NCBI RefSeq assembly: GCF_022179185.1
Contig: NZ_BPQJ01000059.1
Coordinates: forward strand, 1 to 33,876
Source: Methylobacterium frigidaeris
GTDB lineage: Bacteria; Pseudomonadota; Alphaproteobacteria; Rhizobiales; Beijerinckiaceae
Length of the DNA stretch: 33,876 bases
Direction: 5' to 3'
Every line of letters begins with the position of its first letter. Position 1 is the first letter of the stretch. Made by a program: the position numbers and the translations under genes. The notes beneath the pieces are model-generated. The model worked only from the letters and a program-made list of their open reading frames with translations. It was not told the DNA's origin and made no database searches. Of this stretch, positions 17,561 to 24,154 are shown in pieces.

Positions 17561-17994
17561 TGTCGTCGCTCCCTATGTGCTGGGTTGCTGATGAACCTCA
17601 TCATGTATGATGCACAGACAAGGCCTCATTAACCCATGTATTGAGTGCTGCGAAAGGTTATTTACCAACATTCCACGCGCACACGCACCCCCGCATCGGT
17701 CGACGAAGGACCTCGCGGCGGAATGATGGATGCCCATGACGCCCGCAGCGCAGACAGGTCGTCCGGCAGTCGCGATGAGTTTCGAGTCTCGGAACGGCCG
17801 CTTCGGATGGCGCGAGCCAAGAGATCAATGTCGGTTCAGTCGATGGCGGATCCAGTTTCGAGGTGGCACGTGTCGAGTCCCACCCCCACGGCGACTATTC
17901 ACATAAGCGAATGACGCCTCGGCTGTGCGGTGCAAGGCACATCGTCCAGCTGCTTACGGTCAGGCTCTGACCCGATGCGGCAATCGGGACGATC
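17561..17994. other. 434-base region without a supported gene
   Basis: Upstream of the small minus gene there is an A+T-richer segment at about 17590-17680 that probably holds its promoter. Two plus-strand open frames here (about 17306-17632 and 17645-17914) look like chance frames: composition is unlike protein, they lack ribosome binding sites, and one overlaps the better-supported minus gene. The promoter for the regulator at 17995 should lie at the right end, but I see no clear boxes. Confidence 0.5.
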
Positions 17995-18705
17995 ATGGCC
18001 CACCCGTTTCAGAACTGCCTGCTCCGGGCGCTGCCGGACGCCGATCTCGCGCTGCTCACGCCTCATCTCGTGCCCGTTCCCCTCGAGATTGGGGCGGTCG
18101 TCGTCGGTGCGAACGAGCCATTCACCCACGCCTACTTTCCCGAGAGCGGCTTGGCCTCGATCGTCTCCAAGACTCATGACCAGCGCAACCTGGAGGTCGG
18201 CATCTTCGGGCGAGACGGCATGGTGAGCACGGCTCTCGTTCTCGGCGCCGACCGCACTCCGCACGAGACCTCGATCCAGGCACCCGGGACGTGGCTGCGT
18301 ATCGAGGCCGACCGTCTGCGCGAGGCGATGCGGCAGAGCCCTGCCCTGACCGGCGTGCTGATGCGCTACGTGCAGGCCTTCCTGCTCGTCCTGTCGCAGA
18401 CTGCGCTCTCGAACGGCAGCTACACGGTGGAGGAGCGCCTCGCGCGGTGGCTCCTGCTCGCGCATGACCGGCTCGACGGCGACGAGCTTCCCCTCAAGCA
18501 CGAGTTCCTGTCCCTGATGCTGGGGGTGCAGCGCGCCACGGTGACCTTGGCCACCCACGTGCTGGAAGGGAAAGGCATGATCCGGGCAAAGCGAGCCCGG
18601 ATCACGATCCTGGATCGCGCCAAGCTCGAAGCGGCAGCGGGCGACACCTACGGTGTGGCCGAACGGGAATATGAGCGACTGATCGGCCCCTTCAGGAAAG
18701 CATGA
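17995..18705 (+). CDS. Crp/Fnr-family transcriptional regulator
   Basis: This 236-residue regulator has an N-terminal cyclic-nucleotide-binding-like domain (about residues 10-130; FPESGLASIVS then NLEVGIFGRDGMVSTALVLG) and a C-terminal winged helix (about 145-220). The helix-turn-helix is LKHEFLSLMLGVQRATVTLA, and the wing is GMIRAKRARITILDR. It lacks the Cys cluster of oxygen-sensing Fnr proteins, so the signal is unknown. This branch is abundant in Hyphomicrobiales. ATG 17995 begins the conserved part (HPFQNCLLRALPDADL). A degenerate relative of its C-terminal part lies on the opposite strand 460 bases downstream. Confidence 0.88.
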   Translation: MAHPFQNCLLRALPDADLALLTPHLVPVPLEIGAVVVGANEPFTHAYFPESGLASIVSKTHDQRNLEVGIFGRDGMVSTALVLGADRTPHETSIQAPGTWLRIEADRLREAMRQSPALTGVLMRYVQAFLLVLSQTALSNGSYTVEERLARWLLLAHDRLDGDELPLKHEFLSLMLGVQRATVTLATHVLEGKGMIRAKRARITILDRAKLEAAAGDTYGVAEREYERLIGPFRKA

Positions 18706-18781
18706 ACCAGGACCATACCGTAGCTATCCGCCTGGAGCCGATCTCAAAAATACGGATGTGCCCAGCGTGACGCCGGTCCCA

Positions 18782-18997
18782 TCAGAGGGACATGTCATCG
18801 CGTGCCTCGATCCGGGAAAGATGGTCCTGATGCTGCCGCTGGATGAGCTCGAAGTTGACCAGGAGTGCCTCGGCTTGGTCTGTCGGCAAACCATGGCGTC
18901 GCAGACGATCGATGAGGGCACGTTGCTTCGCGATGTGGCGGACGCCGTCCTGAACGTGCCGCTTGATCATGTCGAGTTCGGTTTCGCCATCTCGCAT
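18782..18997 (-). CDS. Small coiled-coil-like protein of unknown function (71 aa)
   Basis: This short, charged, helical protein has MIKRHVQDGVRHIAKQRALI, then a leucine-rich centre and ELIQRQHQDHLSRIEA. Similar ~70-residue proteins with the pattern of an N-terminal His/Arg helix, RQRxLI and QxxHxxHL are common hypothetical proteins in this group of bacteria; this is from memory and unchecked. ATG 18997 is taken because protein-like sequence begins there, although no strong ribosome binding site is visible. The frame upstream to 19138 is less convincing. It converges on the Crp/Fnr gene and has no evident partner. Confidence 0.6.
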   Translation of the reverse strand: MRDGETELDMIKRHVQDGVRHIAKQRALIDRLRRHGLPTDQAEALLVNFELIQRQHQDHLSRIEARDDMSL

Positions 18998-19165
18998 CGA
19001 GTTCGTATAGCAAATGTCACGCGGCCCGGCAGCATCCCTCGACTGCGCACACGTGAGATGACGCTCCGCCCCACCGGAGGCGTCCGGGAGGCGACGGCCA
19101 GGCGGCGTTCCGGCCGACGCATGGGCGAGCGGCCGCATGCACGGTCCGCCGGGCGCCCACCGGCT

Positions 19166-19345
19166 TCAATCGCCGCGAGGCTGGGGTGAGGGACGAACCG
19201 CCCTCCGACGCAGGGGCGCGATCAGGCGCTCGTACTCGATCTCGGCCGGTCCATACGCATCTCCGGCTGCGTCCTCCAGGCCGGCACGGTCGAGCACCCG
19301 GATGCGGCCGCACCGGGCCTGGATGAGGCGCGCACCCTCGAGGGG
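19166..19345 (-). pseudogene. C-terminal fragment of a Crp/Fnr regulator
   Basis: The minus frame ends in GRIRVLDRAGLEDAAGDAYG then PAEIEYERLIAPLRR. This lines up residue for residue with the end of the intact regulator at 17995 (ARITILDRAKLEAAAGDTYG, VAEREYERLIGPFRK). Only the wing and C-terminal tail, about 50-55 residues, are left. Upstream of ~19350 the sequence turns A+T-rich and shows no helix-turn-helix or sensor domain in any frame I checked. It is a gene remnant. The lineage probably once had another regulator copy here on the minus strand. Apart from this, 18998-19568 shows no gene; its right end is the probable promoter area of the next regulator. Confidence 0.65.
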
Positions 19346-19568
19346 AAGCACCCCTTTACGCTGCCTGCCGAGATTTGGAGCCGCCACGGAGTAAAATCCG
19401 CTGTGAACGCATGGCTCCAGCCAAAATTATTCGTGCGACTATTAATCCATGTTGCTTGTAAAAAGCCGCATATGATCCAGATCCATCCTATCATCGGCGG
19501 ATCCGAGACAGGTGTCGATGGCCGGGAGAGCCGTGCGCTTCCACCTGCAAACGCAAGGGGGAGTCGCG

Positions 19569-20309
19569 ATGGCCCCCGTACCGAGCCACTCCATAGACAT
19601 GCTGATCCGCAAGCTGGAGAGCATCGCGCGGCTCTCCGACGAGGAGAAGAATGCGATCGGGCATCTGCCCGTCACGGTCAGGCCCTTGAATGCAGGGCAG
19701 GACATCGTGCGCGAGAAGGACCGCCCCTCGCAGTGCTGCCTCCTCCTGGAGGGATGGGCCTGCCGCTACCAGATCCTCGGTGAGGGCAAGCGCCAGATCT
19801 TCTCGTTCCACATCCCGGGCGACATCCCCGACCTCCAGAGCCTGCACCTGAAGGTGATGGATCACAGCGTCTGCACACAGTCTCAGGCTACGGTGGCGTT
19901 CATCCCGCACGAGGCGCTGCTCGAACTGACGGCCACCTTCCCCGGCATCGCGGCGATCCTCTGGCGTGACACGCTGGTGGATGGGGCGGTTTTCCGGGAG
20001 TGGATGACCGGCATCGGACGGCGCACGGCCTTGCAAGCGGTCGCCCACCTCTTCTGCGAGCTATACGTCAAGCTTGAGGCTGTGGGGCTCGCGCGGGATC
20101 ACGCCTATCGGCTGCCGCTCACGCAAGCAGATCTCGGGGATGCGCTCGGGTTGTCGAACGTCCACGTCAACCGTGTGCTGAAGGAATTGCGCGGCAAAGG
20201 ATGGATTACGCTGCACGGCGGCAGGCTGGAGATCAACGACTGGCGGGAACTCGCCCACCTGTGTGACTTTGATCCCACGTACCTGCACCTGGAACGCCGC
20301 GCAGCATGA
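19569..20309 (+). CDS. Crp/Fnr-family transcriptional regulator
   Basis: This 246-residue regulator is clearly different from the one at 17995. The sensor domain (about residues 10-130) includes RPLNAGQDIVREKDRPSQCC, LLLEGWACRYQILGEGKRQI and FSFHIPGDIPDLQSL. The DNA-binding domain (about 155-230) has the helix-turn-helix LTQADLGDALGLSNVHVNRV, followed by LKELRGKGWI. ATG 19569 is chosen because GGGGGAG lies about 6 bases upstream; upstream starts at 19512 (GTG) and 19518 (ATG) lack one. Its stop overlaps the ATG of a small gene (ATGA), and another small gene follows, giving a likely three-gene operon. The ligand is unknown. Confidence 0.88.
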   Translation: MAPVPSHSIDMLIRKLESIARLSDEEKNAIGHLPVTVRPLNAGQDIVREKDRPSQCCLLLEGWACRYQILGEGKRQIFSFHIPGDIPDLQSLHLKVMDHSVCTQSQATVAFIPHEALLELTATFPGIAAILWRDTLVDGAVFREWMTGIGRRTALQAVAHLFCELYVKLEAVGLARDHAYRLPLTQADLGDALGLSNVHVNRVLKELRGKGWITLHGGRLEINDWRELAHLCDFDPTYLHLERRAA

Positions 20310-20548
20310 GCCTTCACCTTCAGCCCGTGCCGATCGCGACGGACAGCAACGATGCAGAGAGCCAGTTGGTGTTTGCCGATGGCTTCCTGGTGGCCATGCT
20401 GGTGCGCCTCTCTGACGATCATGGGGACGAGGCAGGCATGTGGTTCCTGGAGGCGGGGTTCGGCCGGGTTGATGACCCAAGTCAGCCGAAGTTCGCCGAT
20501 CTGGACGAGGCGCAGGAGTGGATCCAGCGCCGGCTGGATGGCGGCTGA
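20306..20548 (+). CDS. Small protein of unknown function (80 aa), coupled to the Crp/Fnr gene
   Basis: ATG 20306 overlaps the regulator's TGA, so translation is probably coupled. The protein is acidic, with FADGFLVAMLVRLSDDHGDE then MWFLEAGFGRVDDPSQ and a C-terminal DLDEAQEWIQRRL helix. It has no signal peptide and no membrane span. I do not recognise the family. Its position directly behind a regulator suggests a small partner or modulator, but nothing in the sequence proves it. Confidence 0.7.
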   Translation: MSLHLQPVPIATDSNDAESQLVFADGFLVAMLVRLSDDHGDEAGMWFLEAGFGRVDDPSQPKFADLDEAQEWIQRRLDGG

Positions 20549-20606
20549 TCCTCGTCCCATTTCGCTGCCCGGGACTGTAATCAGGGTTCCGAGAACGGAG
20601 GCCATC

Positions 20607-20846
20607 GTGCATCCAGATGAACCTGTTCGCAGCAAGGGCGAGGTGAGCGTCGGACAGGTTGTTGAGTTGCTAGGGTCTTTGATCGAAGAAGGTCTGCAAT
20701 GCCATGTCGCGGTCCGTCATGGAACACCATCGATCGTGACGGTGATCGTGCGGGATCTCACCCCTGCTCTCACCGATCGCATCTGCGCCCGACTTCGCAC
20801 GTTGGACGCTCGGATCACCGTCATCGAAGACCCGTCGACCGGGTAG
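20607..20846 (+). CDS. Small protein of unknown function (79 aa)
   Basis: A GTG at 20607 is preceded by CGGAG with six bases of spacing, which decides the start over an in-frame ATG at 20538 inside the preceding gene. The sequence reads VSVGQVVELLGSLIEEGLQC, HVAVRHGTPSIVTVIV, then RICARLRTLDARITVIEDP, a plausible alpha/beta fold of alternating helices and strands. Such compact folds include ACT-like and ferredoxin-like domains, but I cannot assign one. It is probably the third gene of the Crp/Fnr operon, 58 bases after the previous stop. Confidence 0.62.
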   Translation: MHPDEPVRSKGEVSVGQVVELLGSLIEEGLQCHVAVRHGTPSIVTVIVRDLTPALTDRICARLRTLDARITVIEDPSTG

Positions 20847-21074
20847 GTGGCGGGGCGGGTTCTTCGACGCTGGGACCTGAGCTCAGTCAGCGTGAACGCG
20901 CAACGGGCGACTGAGGGTCGAAAGCGGATAGGAGGCACACCGGCCACTCTCGTGATCTGCGAGATGCAGCCATGAGAAGTGAGAGTGCAGTGACATGGAA
21001 CCAGTCCAGCAGGGGATCATTGGCCCGGTAGTCACACCAGCCTGCCGCTCCAAAGCCGCTCGGCTGGCGTCACA

Positions 21075-21117
21075 GGCGGGCCGGGTCTCCATGACGGAGA
21101 AAACGCCCCGGCCCGCC
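21075..21117. terminator. Nested GC-rich hairpin, possible terminator or structured RNA element
   Basis: The arms GGCGGGCCGGG (21075-21085) and CCCGGCCCGCC (21107-21117) are a perfect 11-bp inverted repeat. Inside, TCTCC (21086-21090) pairs with GGAGA (21096-21100) across an ATGAC loop, leaving AAACGC as a one-sided bulge. The element lies about 230 bases after the small gene ending at 20846. It has no T-run on the plus side, so it is not a textbook intrinsic terminator. It may end the regulator operon's transcript, or be a palindromic repeat or RNA structure. Confidence 0.45.
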
Positions 21118-21289
21118 TTACCATGTCTGACCCTTCCGCAAGGATTGCCCCCAGCGGATGGGATGCAAAACCTTTGTCGTCGCGCCTTCCCGATCACCGT
21201 TTCGGCGTGACTGGCGGGTCGAGTCCCTTCGGAGGGGACACCCCGCCCCGCTGCCATTCCGTGAAGCCGTTAGACCCACACGAAGGCGA

Positions 21290-21430
21290 GCATCCTGCCG
21301 CACAAGGGCCGGGGACGCGAAACCGTCGCGGCCGAACAGGCCGATCTCGACGCGCCCGCCCCCCTCGGCGCTCACGACGATCGCGGTTGTCAGCACGGCC
21401 CTCGGTGAAATCCTGGCTGCTGGGATCGCA
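21290..21430 (-). pseudogene. Sensor-domain fragment of a Crp/Fnr regulator
   Basis: A minus frame reads AIVVSAEGGGRVEIGLFGRD then GFASPALV. It matches the core of the sensor domain in the intact regulator at 17995 (SIVSKTHDQRNLEVGIFGRD, GMVSTALV). Only about 40 residues are recognisable. Neither the N-terminal strands nor the DNA-binding domain can be found in the flanking sequence, and the frame continues into unrelated residues. It is a second fossil of this family on the minus strand. The rest of 20847-21446 holds the hairpin at 21075-21117 and no gene that I can support. Confidence 0.5.
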
Positions 21431-21446
21431 CCCGGCGAGTGGCCTC

Positions 21447-21668
21447 TCAGACGACGGTGAAGTCGACGCGAAACAGGACGCGGCCGCGTTCATCGGTCAC
21501 CTCCATGTGCCAGCCCTGCTCCATCGGCACGCGCTCGGCCCCGTCGGCAATGAGGAGGCCAGCCATGCGGACCGCCTCGTGGCGCGCGGCCGCCCAGCTC
21601 GGCAGCTCGACGCCCTCATCGTCCGGAAGATTTCGGTTGCCGAAGGTATTGAAATGGAAGCGCGGCAT
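21447..21668 (-). CDS. DUF6894 family small protein
   Basis: This 73-residue protein begins MPRFHFNTFG. It continues with a DDEGVELPSWAAARHEAVRM segment and ends EVTDERGRVLFRVDFTVV. The pattern of an aromatic N-terminal strand, D-x-EG-x-EL, an Ala/Arg helix and a final strand V-x-DE-x-G is that of DUF6894, a family common in Methylobacterium and relatives and of unknown function. ATG 21668 is used; the frame upstream to 21749 is not family-like. Only a weak ribosome binding site (GGGTAGA) is present. No operon partner is evident. Confidence 0.75.
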   Translation of the reverse strand: MPRFHFNTFGNRNLPDDEGVELPSWAAARHEAVRMAGLLIADGAERVPMEQGWHMEVTDERGRVLFRVDFTVV

Positions 21669-22012
21669 TCTACCCGTGGATAGCAAAAGGAAAGGCAGGG
21701 GTTCCGATCTTCGATCGCTGTCGCAGCCGGCCACAACAACGTGGATCAATGCTCAGGACCCCGATCCGGGTGGCTCGATCGACCATCCTGCCGGTAGCGA
21801 TAGCTTGAGATGGCCGCATACCAGAGCTGTATCAAGGCACGGACGCGGCCCGTCATCCCCTCGGCCCGCGCTCTGTTCGGTATCGAACCGGATCATATCC
21901 AGACCCGGCAGGTTGGTCGTGCATCCAATCGAACAATCTGTGGCGAGCGATGTCATACGTTAAAAACGCGTCCAACGACAACAAAGATGCCGACTCTCTC
22001 CTGGGAGTGATC

Positions 22013-22099
22013 ATGCGTAACATTCCAGCCGCCCGGCGCATTGCTGAGGCGAGCGGTGTCGGAATTCGGCGCGACAAGCGGCTGCCAGAAGCCTCCTGA
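22013..22099 (+). CDS. Short leader ORF ahead of the polyol operon (28 aa)
   Basis: A 28-codon frame has a good ribosome binding site: GGGAG ends seven bases before ATG 22013. It codes for a basic peptide starting MRNIPAARRIAEASGVGIRR, and stops seven bases before a perfect hairpin (22107-22138). The dehydrogenase gene starts 78 bases after the stop. A translated short ORF followed closely by a strong hairpin is the layout of leader-peptide control, although the peptide shows no run of one amino acid beyond Arg and Ala. It may equally be chance. The rest of 21669-22012 shows no gene; about 21950-21985 is A+T-rich and may hold the promoter. Confidence 0.35.
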   Translation: MRNIPAARRIAEASGVGIRRDKRLPEAS

Positions 22100-22106
22100 C
22101 AATTGC

Positions 22107-22138
22107 GGTACCGGGCGTCGACCGTGACGCCCGGTACC
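22107..22138. promoter_or_regulatory. 13-bp perfect inverted repeat in the polyol operon leader
   Basis: GGTACCGGGCGTC (22107-22119) and GACGCCCGGTACC (22126-22138) pair perfectly across a six-base loop GACCGT. The symmetry extends outward (TTGC on the left, GGCAA on the right) if one extra base is bulged. It sits 40 bases upstream of the dehydrogenase ATG. There is no T-run. It may be an RNA hairpin acting in the 5' leader or a DNA operator for a dimeric regulator. Confidence 0.55.
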
Positions 22139-22177
22139 GGCAACCGGCGATGCCGCAAGGGCGAAGATCTCTTCATC

Positions 22178-23395
22178 ATGCTCCACATCCATTTCGGCGC
22201 GGGCCGCCTCGGCCTGGGCCTGGTCGTGCCCGCCTTCCGATCCCCCACCACCGAGAGCGTCGTGCTCAACCGCGCCGTCCCGAGCGCGAACGCGACCGGG
22301 ACCACGGCCCTGGGACCGGAGCGGCGCAACGCGCTGCTGCGGGGCAACCCGGACCGGACCTACCGTCTGCGGATCCTGGACGGTTCCGGCACGCGATACG
22401 AGACCGTCGCCTACGCGGGCTTCCACACCTACCGGTCCGGCGATATCGAGCCGCTCACCCGGCGGATCGCCGAGGCCTCGACGGCGAAGGCCAGGGGCGT
22501 CGTCGTCACCGCCTCGGTGCTGAAGCCCGAGAACTACGCGCCTGTCCTCGCCTGTCTGAACGCGCTCGCGACGATGCGGGAGGTGGGCGAGCCGGTCGGC
22601 CCGCTCTTCCTCGTCGCCTGCGAGAACACCGTCTCGGCCCAAGACGTTCTGCACGGTTCGGCTCTGCCCGGGCAGGCGAGCGCGGCGGCACTCCGGCTGG
22701 TGACGCCGGTCGCCGCCCTCGTCGACCGGATCTGTGTCGGCCTGGAGGAGGATGCGTCCGGGCCGCACCCGACAGTCGCGGTGCAGGTCGAGCCCTACGC
22801 CTCCCTCAAGCTGGCGCAGGAACCGGGGACCGAGATCCTGCCCGATCTGTGCGCGGGCAGTGCCGTCGGCTTCAGCCGGCACCTCGAAGTCGAGAAGCAG
22901 ATCAAGGGCTGGCTCCTCAACGGCACCCACTGGCTGATCGCCCTGCGGGCGTTCCAGGCGAGCGGCGGCGACCGCGACATGAAGCTCAACGAGTTCATCG
23001 CGACCTCGGCCGAGCAGCGCCGCCACTCCGCCGCGGTGATGGACGAGATGCGCGAGGGCGTCGCGCTGCTGCTGCGCCGCGACCCAGCCTATGCCGATTT
23101 CGTGCGCGACGTCGACGTGGACGCATACCTCGCTGGGGCAGCCGCAGCGATCCTCGGGCGCTTCGTCGCCACCGAGGACCCGATCAGCCGCATCCTCGCT
23201 CGCTTCCAGGCGCCGGAGCCGGGCGATCCGAGCACGCTCGAAGCCTTCAGCCGCCGCTTCGCCGGCCGGATCAACGAGCCCTTCGACGCCTACGAGGCGC
23301 AAAACGGCACCCTGCCGCCGGCGGCGAGCCGCAGCCTCCTGAGCCTGCTGCACCTCGTCGAGACCGGGACCTTCATCAATGCCCCGGCGGGATGA
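22178..23395 (+). CDS. Mannitol-1-phosphate dehydrogenase-like protein (long-chain polyol dehydrogenase)
   Basis: This 405-residue protein belongs to the polyol-specific long-chain dehydrogenase family. The NAD-binding loop is GAGRLGLG (residues 7-14), ACEN (147-150) matches the MtlD-type motif, and the catalytic signature is Lys243-x4-Asn248-x2-His251 in IKGWLLNGTH. MtlD-type enzymes interconvert mannitol 1-phosphate and fructose 6-phosphate. ATG 22178 begins the Rossmann strand; the frame upstream runs through the hairpin. The segment after the first strand (RSPTTESVVLNRAVPSANAT) departs from classical MtlD, so other polyol or uronate substrates are possible. The gene is followed by a HAD phosphatase (overlapping) and an MFS sugar porter, suggesting a polyol synthesis or use operon. 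Confidence 0.78.
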   Translation: MLHIHFGAGRLGLGLVVPAFRSPTTESVVLNRAVPSANATGTTALGPERRNALLRGNPDRTYRLRILDGSGTRYETVAYAGFHTYRSGDIEPLTRRIAEASTAKARGVVVTASVLKPENYAPVLACLNALATMREVGEPVGPLFLVACENTVSAQDVLHGSALPGQASAAALRLVTPVAALVDRICVGLEEDASGPHPTVAVQVEPYASLKLAQEPGTEILPDLCAGSAVGFSRHLEVEKQIKGWLLNGTHWLIALRAFQASGGDRDMKLNEFIATSAEQRRHSAAVMDEMREGVALLLRRDPAYADFVRDVDVDAYLAGAAAAILGRFVATEDPISRILARFQAPEPGDPSTLEAFSRRFAGRINEPFDAYEAQNGTLPPAASRSLLSLLHLVETGTFINAPAG

Positions 23396-24143
23396 GCCGC
23401 CGGACCCGCTCCACTGCCCACACACTCAGGTGACTCGTTTGCAGACCATCCCCCCGACGGCCGCCCCGGGACCGACGCTGATCTTCGATTGCGACGGCGT
23501 GCTCATCGACAGCGAGATCCTCGTCTGCCGCCTCGTCGCCGAGGAGCTGACCGCCCTCGACTACCCGATCTCGACGGCGCAGGTGATCGCCCGCTTCGCC
23601 GGCCGCCCGGAGGGGGAGATGGTGGCTGAGATCGAGCGCGACCGCGGCCGCCCGCTCCCCCCGACCTTCTTCGAGCGGACCCGAGCCCGGACCGAGGCGG
23701 CCTACGGCACCGAGCTTCGGGCGGTGGTGGGCGTCGCCGACATGCTGGCCCGCCTGCGTGGGCCGGCCTGCGTGGCGTCGAGCAGCGCCCCGGCGAAGCT
23801 GCGGCGCGGCCTGGAGGCGACCGGGCTCCTCGCGCATTTCGGCGAGAACGTCGTCAGCGCGTCCCGGGTCGCCCGCGGCAAGCCGGCGCCGGACGTCTTC
23901 CTGTACGCGGCGGGCTGGATGAGGGCCCCGATCCGCGACTGCGTCGTCATCGAGGACAGCGTACCGGGCGTGACCGCGGCGCGGGCCGCGGGCCTGCGCG
24001 TCTTCGGCTTCACCGGCGGCAGCCACTGCCCGCCGGACCTCACCGCGCGGCTCACCACGGCCGGGGCCGAGGCGGTATTCGGCGCCATGGCGGATCTGGA
24101 ACGCCTCGTGCCCGGCGCCTTCGCGACCACCCTGGCGGCCTGA
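23379..24143 (+). CDS. HAD-superfamily phosphatase (sugar-phosphate type)
   Basis: This protein has 254 residues from ATG 23379, or 237 from GTG 23430. Motif I is IFDCDGVLIDSE (Asp37 nucleophile, Asp39 acid), motif II VASSSAPAKL, the Lys is in ARGKPAPDVFLYAA, and motif IV is VVIEDSVPGVTAARAAG. A helical cap (about residues 50-110) places it in the beta-phosphoglucomutase/sugar-phosphatase subfamily of HADs. ATG 23379 overlaps the dehydrogenase gene by 17 bases and has no strong ribosome binding site, so coupling is likely. Next to a mannitol-1-phosphate dehydrogenase-like gene it may dephosphorylate a polyol phosphate. That is inference from context. Confidence 0.83.
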   Translation: MPRRDEPPDPLHCPHTQVTRLQTIPPTAAPGPTLIFDCDGVLIDSEILVCRLVAEELTALDYPISTAQVIARFAGRPEGEMVAEIERDRGRPLPPTFFERTRARTEAAYGTELRAVVGVADMLARLRGPACVASSSAPAKLRRGLEATGLLAHFGENVVSASRVARGKPAPDVFLYAAGWMRAPIRDCVVIEDSVPGVTAARAAGLRVFGFTGGSHCPPDLTARLTTAGAEAVFGAMADLERLVPGAFATTLAA

Positions 24144-24154
24144 GGGGACGCGGC

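Noticed and set aside
17306..17914. Two plus-strand small open frames
   Set aside because: No ribosome binding sites, non-protein-like composition, and one overlaps a better-supported minus gene.
21190..21245. Possible tRNA T-arm (GGGTCGAGTCCC)
   Set aside because: Stem pairing of a T-arm and the rest of a cloverleaf cannot be built around it.
21753..21956. 67-residue minus frame
   Set aside because: No start signal, no structure-like pattern, overlaps other random frames.
21953..23425. 490-residue minus-strand frame opposite the dehydrogenase
   Set aside because: No recognisable domain; the plus frame carries the polyol dehydrogenase signature.
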